Source: JBGPEQ01 sp050180895 (GTDB taxonomy: Bacteria > Pseudomonadota > Alphaproteobacteria > Dongiales > Dongiaceae). Taken from it: DNA of 64,000 nucleotides. Below are positions 60,388 to 64,000 of this stretch, piece by piece; within the stretch, counting starts at the first letter, position 1; each line of letters begins with the position of its first letter. The stretch covers positions 124,001-188,000 of the forward strand of contig JBFXDS010000003.1 in NCBI GenBank assembly GCA_050180895.1, in the 5' to 3' direction. The position numbers were made by a program, and so were the translations under genes. Under the pieces are notes generated by a model. The model had not been told where the DNA came from. It saw only the letters and a program-made list of their open reading frames with translations, and did no database searches.

Positions 60388-62061
60388 CTACTGGCCGGAG
60401 AAATAGAGGCGGCGCAGGGTGCGGTCGGTGCCCGGCTCGAAGTAGCCGGCACCCGGGCGGTCGCCGTCGATCCAGTCCGGGCTCTCGATCAGATGCTTGC
60501 GCCGGAGTGCGGCCGCCGGCGTCGAGCTGGACCTGAACCCCAGCGATTCCCGGAAGGCATAGTGCGAGAACAGCCGCATGAATTCGCCGAGATAGATGTC
60601 GGCGATGGCGGGATTGCCGCGGATGATCAGCATGTTCTCGTCGTTGGTGTCGGTGGACGCCTTGGAGAAGTTGGCCGAGCCGACGATGACGATCGGCTGC
60701 GGCCCGAGCGGGTCGATGAGCATGTACTTGGTGTGGACGTAGAGGACATGCGCCTCGTCGACGATGCGGTCGATCTCCGCCAGCCAGCGGTCGAAGTTGT
60801 TGAGGGCGACCTTGTTGCCGACGGAAACGACCGTGTTGGGACGGCGGCGGATACGGTCGATCTCGGCCGCCTGTTGACGATAGGTACGGCCGTTGCCCTT
60901 CTTCTCCATCAGGGCGAACCGCAGGACCGCGTCCTGCCGATCATAGACTTGCACGAAGCGCTCGTTCATGCCGAAGGCGAAGGTGGCCAGCAGCGCCCGC
61001 TGGGATGCGCCGGCGAGCGCGGCATACCAGTCGAGCGCGGCCAAATCGGAGCGCGGCGAGAAGACGGCGACGGTCTCTTCGCTCCAGGGCGCCGGCGGGG
61101 CCGGCGTGGCGGCATCGTTGGCGAGCGCCGTCGGCTTGCGCGTCAGGTCCTTGTCGAGGGTCAGCCAATACTGGTGGTAGGTCTCGGCGATGGCGTCGTC
61201 GCGCACCAGATGGGCATTGTTCGAATGGCCGAAGATGCCGTTCTGGCTGAGGTTGGTGGAGCCGGTCCACACCTGGCGCGAGACGCCGGCCTGGCGGTAG
61301 ACGAGGAACTTGTTGTGGGCGAACTGGCCGGAGCGGGTACGCGCCTTGGTCAGCCCGGTGATGCCGCTGCCGTCGAGCGCGGCTTCGTTCTCCTCGCGCT
61401 GGGTGTCGCCGTCATAGAGGATCTTGATGCGGGCTCCGCGCGCCTTCGCCGCCTTGAAGGCGTCGTAGATGCGCGTGTTCTTGAACTCGAAGAAGGCGCC
61501 GAGCAGCTCATCGCCGGCGCCGGCCTGGGCGATGAATGCCTCCAGGCTCTCGACCAGACCGCGCGACAGCCAGTCGAAGGCCGGCTTGCCGTGCACCTCC
61601 GGCCGCTGGTTCTGGAAGCGGCGGGCGTATTCCTGCGAGGCGACGGCCCCGCGGTTGAAGAACACGGCATGCTTGCCCTGGTCGACCCGTTCGGTGGTGA
61701 CGGTGAGGGTGACGGCCGGTCCGTCGGCGAGGGAGTCCGGCTGGCCGGTGCGCGCGACCAGGCGATAGCTGTAGGTCTGGTTGGGCGAGACCGAATAGTC
61801 CGACCACTGAAAGGTCTGCAGCGGATGGCGGAACGAGCTGACGGGGACGCCGGGGTCCGGGTCGGGATCCACCGTGGCGAAGGTCTTCATCCCCGACAGC
61901 CAGATCGCCTCGCCGTCGGCAAGGCGATGGCGCTGGATGGCGAAGCCGAGGACGCGGCGGGCGCGGATGTCCGCCGCCGCCATGTCCCAGCCGATGAGGA
62001 CGACATGGGTGCCGGCGACCGCCAGCGCGGTCAGGCCGTCCTGCTGGTCTTGGGCGCGCAT
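60388..62061 (-). CDS. Phospholipase D-like protein with two HKD motifs
   Basis: A 557-residue protein. The HxK motifs are HNKFLVYRQA (His249, Lys251), followed by WTGSTNLSQNG, and HTKYMLIDPLG (His443, Lys445), followed by VIVGSANFSKAS, which together form one active site for phosphodiester cleavage or transfer. The first 125 residues include a fibronectin/Ig-like stretch (PNQTYSYRLVARTGQ to VTLTVTTERV), and there is no signal peptide. Eukaryote-type PLD length is not reached. Roles in the family range from lipid hydrolysis to nuclease or effector activity; the N-terminal domain suggests a surface or target-binding role, not proven. Confidence 0.88.
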   Translation of the reverse strand: MRAQDQQDGLTALAVAGTHVVLIGWDMAAADIRARRVLGFAIQRHRLADGEAIWLSGMKTFATVDPDPDPGVPVSSFRHPLQTFQWSDYSVSPNQTYSYRLVARTGQPDSLADGPAVTLTVTTERVDQGKHAVFFNRGAVASQEYARRFQNQRPEVHGKPAFDWLSRGLVESLEAFIAQAGAGDELLGAFFEFKNTRIYDAFKAAKARGARIKILYDGDTQREENEAALDGSGITGLTKARTRSGQFAHNKFLVYRQAGVSRQVWTGSTNLSQNGIFGHSNNAHLVRDDAIAETYHQYWLTLDKDLTRKPTALANDAATPAPPAPWSEETVAVFSPRSDLAALDWYAALAGASQRALLATFAFGMNERFVQVYDRQDAVLRFALMEKKGNGRTYRQQAAEIDRIRRRPNTVVSVGNKVALNNFDRWLAEIDRIVDEAHVLYVHTKYMLIDPLGPQPIVIVGSANFSKASTDTNDENMLIIRGNPAIADIYLGEFMRLFSHYAFRESLGFRSSSTPAAALRRKHLIESPDWIDGDRPGAGYFEPGTDRTLRRLYFSGQ

Positions 62062-62453
62062 CCGCCACCTCCCCTGCCGTCCGGCGAGGACACTCCGGCG
62101 ACGTTACAGATGCAATCATGGGACCGGCGCCGGCACTGTGAGGGGCATCACAGCTTCAAGCTCCGGCCTAGGCGGGAGCGTCAGATGGGCCGCAAGACCG
62201 GTGGCGGGTCGGCCGACCTCACGCCGGCAGACCGACTTCAGACATCCGTCGACGAAATGCTGACGGTCCGTCTCGTGCTAGCATCGCCAAGGCTAGGCCG
62301 ACTGGTTGTCATGCCGGCGAAAGCCGGCACCTGAGTTCACGTTCGAAGTGCAACACCCTGCTAGTGTGGTGTTGCGATGGGGACGTTCTATGAGCAGCTC
62401 AGCGCGGCTGAGCGTAAGACGATTGGCCGGCTGTGCGGGGGCCTTGGGGAGTC
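62062..62453. other. Spacer of 392 bases with transposase remnant and hairpins
   Basis: A 49-codon frame at 62184-62333 has no clear ribosome-binding site and is not called. At 62308-62330 a GTCATGCCGGCGAAAGCCGGC motif forms a 6-bp stem with a GAAA loop, a common intergenic repeat type. An IS30-like remnant follows at 62331-62440. Confidence 0.5.
62331..62440 (+). mobile_element. Truncated IS30-family element, left end with transposase N-terminus
   Basis: The frame from ATG 62377 reads MGTFYEQLSAAERKTIGRL, which follows the N-terminal pattern of IS30-type transposases (MG-x-x-Y-x-QLS-x-x-ER-x-x-I-x-RL). It then loses the pattern after about 20 codons, where the dienelactone hydrolase gene ends on the other strand. 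Upstream, GCAACACC and GGTGTTGC (62350-62357 and 62368-62375) form an inverted repeat, possibly part of the terminal repeat region. Only the first 5% of a transposase is left. Confidence 0.5.
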
Positions 62454-63125
62454 CTACCCCACATGTTGCGCGAAATGCGCCAGGGTGCGCTCGCGGGCGG
62501 CATCGGCGCTGGCGGCGTCGTAGTCCTTGCGCTCGTCGCAGTTGAAGCCGTGGCCGGCCGGATAGGTGTAGACCGGCACATCGGGCGCGGCGGCGCGGAT
62601 GCGGGCGACGGCCTCGGCCGGGATGTGCGCGTCGCGCTCGCCGAAATGCAGCATCAGCGGCACCTTGGGCCGCTCGTTCAGACGATTGGCGATGTCGCCG
62701 CCATAGTAGCCGACGGCGGCGGCAAGTCCCGGCACCGGCCGGCAGGCGGCGAGCCAGGCGATGCTGCCGCCCCAGCAATAGCCGACGAGCCCGACCTTGC
62801 CGAAGCGCCGCAGCTCGGTCACGGCGGCGGCGGTGTCGCGCAAGACATCGTCGTAGGGGACGCGCTGGCGCACCGCCCGACCCTTGGCGATGCTCGCCTC
62901 GTCGTACCCGACCTCGACATCGCGCTCGGCCCGGTCGAACAGGGCGGGCGCCAGGGCGGCGTAGCCGGCGGCTGCAAAGCGATCGGCGACGCCGCGGATG
63001 TGGCGGTTGACGCCGAAGATCTCCTGGACGACGACGATGCCGCCGCGCGGCGCGCCCGCGGGGGTGGCGAGATAGGCGGTGAATCCGTGGCCGTCGGATG
63101 CTGTCAGTGTGACGTGGGTGCCCAT
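62454..63125 (-). CDS. Dienelactone hydrolase-family alpha/beta hydrolase
   Basis: A 223-residue hydrolase. Catalytic residues are recognisable: VVQEIFGVN with Glu35, LVGYCWGGSIAW with nucleophile Cys117, FGERDAHIPAEAV with the acid Asp, and YPAGHGFNCDER with His. Cys as nucleophile is the mark of true carboxymethylenebutenolidase-type enzymes. The start is ATG 63125, the family N-terminus; the frame is open much further upstream but that part is the shadow of prs. It lies between a repeat-rich spacer and the IS30-like remnant. Confidence 0.92.
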   Translation of the reverse strand: MGTHVTLTASDGHGFTAYLATPAGAPRGGIVVVQEIFGVNRHIRGVADRFAAAGYAALAPALFDRAERDVEVGYDEASIAKGRAVRQRVPYDDVLRDTAAAVTELRRFGKVGLVGYCWGGSIAWLAACRPVPGLAAAVGYYGGDIANRLNERPKVPLMLHFGERDAHIPAEAVARIRAAAPDVPVYTYPAGHGFNCDERKDYDAASADAARERTLAHFAQHVG

Positions 63126-63178
63126 CGCGTGCTCCTTGCCTGCTTCGCTCCTCAGAATGGAGCGCTGGAACGGCATCA

Positions 63179-63261
63179 TGCGTCCTTCGACAGGCTCAGG
63201 ATGAGGGACTTTCTTTCTGCCATCAAGACTGCCCCTCATCCTGAGCCTGTCGAAGGACGCA
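63179..63261. repeat. Perfect 29-bp inverted repeat with 25-bp spacer (dispersed element)
   Basis: The arm 63179-63207 (TGCGTCCTTCGACAGG...) and the arm 63233-63261 are exact reverse complements over 29 bases. A single partial arm also occurs at 27964-27984. Elements of this sequence type are widespread between genes in many GC-rich genomes. Confidence 0.85.
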
Positions 63262-63292
63262 GGGTCGGTCACGCAACGCAGATAAGGTCCTG

Positions 63293-63371
63293 CATGCCGG
63301 AGCGCGAAAGCGGGAGTCCAGGGCAAGCGACCAGCCTTGCAATCCTGGATTTCCGCATGCGCGGGAATGAC
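63293..63371. repeat. Degenerate inverted pair of GCGGGAATCCAG-type repeats
   Basis: AGCGCGAAAGCGGGAGTCCA on one side and TCCTGGATTTCCGCATGCGC on the other are imperfect inverted copies of the common GTCATTCCCGCGAAAGCGGG intergenic repeat. They flank a short non-coding loop. Confidence 0.55.
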
Positions 63372-63424
63372 AGCGGAGGACGCGGTGCGTTGAATGGCAC
63401 CGGCGCGGGCGCCGTCAACGCTCG

Positions 63425-64000
<576 letters not shown>

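Larger units (their letters stand above)
63126..63424. other. Repeat-containing spacer between prs and the dienelactone hydrolase gene
   Basis: 299 bases. It holds the 29-bp inverted repeat pair at 63179-63261 and a degenerate pair of the GTCATTCCCGCGAAAGCGGG type at 63293-63371. No gene is supported. The hydrolase promoter should lie here, on the minus strand. Confidence 0.6.

Noticed and set aside
62184..62333. A 49-codon frame upstream of the IS30-like remnant
   Set aside because: No ribosome-binding site or conserved motif, and its end runs into a common intergenic hairpin repeat.
59995..62334. A 779-codon open frame on the plus strand opposite the PLD-like and amidohydrolase genes
   Set aside because: It is antisense to two proteins with clear catalytic motifs; its translation is Arg/Gly/Ala-rich with no domains. 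In high-GC DNA such long shadow frames are expected.

Overview
This is a high-GC chromosomal segment from an alphaproteobacterium, most likely a Rhodospirillales-type lineage. The support is gene order: prs, rplY, pth and ychF lie on one strand; trmL and hemF adjoin the bc1 operon petABC; and a DUF1285, CoA-pyrophosphatase, DUF6111, cca run lies divergent to a moxR, DUF58, DUF4159 operon. No rRNA, tRNA, CRISPR array, phage or intact insertion sequence was recognised.

Region 1 (1 to about 30.1 kb) is a large surface-polysaccharide (EPS/capsule or O-antigen type) cluster. It has the end of a tyrosine-kinase chain-length regulator, a Wzx-type flippase, a Wzy/ligase-type polymerase, an initiating polyprenyl-phosphate sugar transferase, a WecB/CpsF glycosyltransferase, and at least six GT2/GT4 glycosyltransferases. 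Decorating enzymes include four SAM methyltransferases plus one methyltransferase wreck, a sulfotransferase-like protein and a glutamine-dependent asparagine-synthase-like amidotransferase. It also holds several poorly characterised proteins: a Tat-exported candidate beta-helix, a large HAD fusion, a phosphoribosyltransferase-HAD fusion, a GMC oxidoreductase with a small membrane partner, a 374-residue unknown, and a beta-repeat/coiled-coil protein. Genes run in alternating short operons, several translationally coupled. The cluster reads as a Wzx/Wzy-dependent pathway for a heteropolysaccharide that is probably methylated, possibly sulfated and amidated.

Region 2 (30.3 to 41.0 kb) is a set of metabolic genes: a PEP-mutase/isocitrate-lyase-type enzyme, an Asp-box propeller protein coupled to a MoaD-like protein, an aldehyde dehydrogenase, an M24 peptidase-like enzyme, NAD-dependent formate dehydrogenase with an adjacent LysR regulator, exported MsrA, an isochorismatase-type hydrolase and WrbA. 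Two of its intergenic spaces share a 22-bp dyad site.

Region 3 (41.1 to 58.3 kb) is conserved core: the MoxR/DUF58/DUF4159 membrane operon, DUF1285, CoA pyrophosphatase, DUF6111, CCA-adding enzyme, hemF, trmL, cytochrome bc1 (petABC), a VOC protein, ychF, pth and rplY.

Region 4 (58.3 to 64 kb) lies between rplY and prs, which are usually close neighbours. Here they are separated by an amidohydrolase, a phospholipase-D-like protein, a dienelactone hydrolase, an IS30-like transposase remnant and several repeat-rich spacers. One dispersed repeat family occurs four times near 40 kb and three times, inverted, near 58.5 kb. The window ends inside prs.
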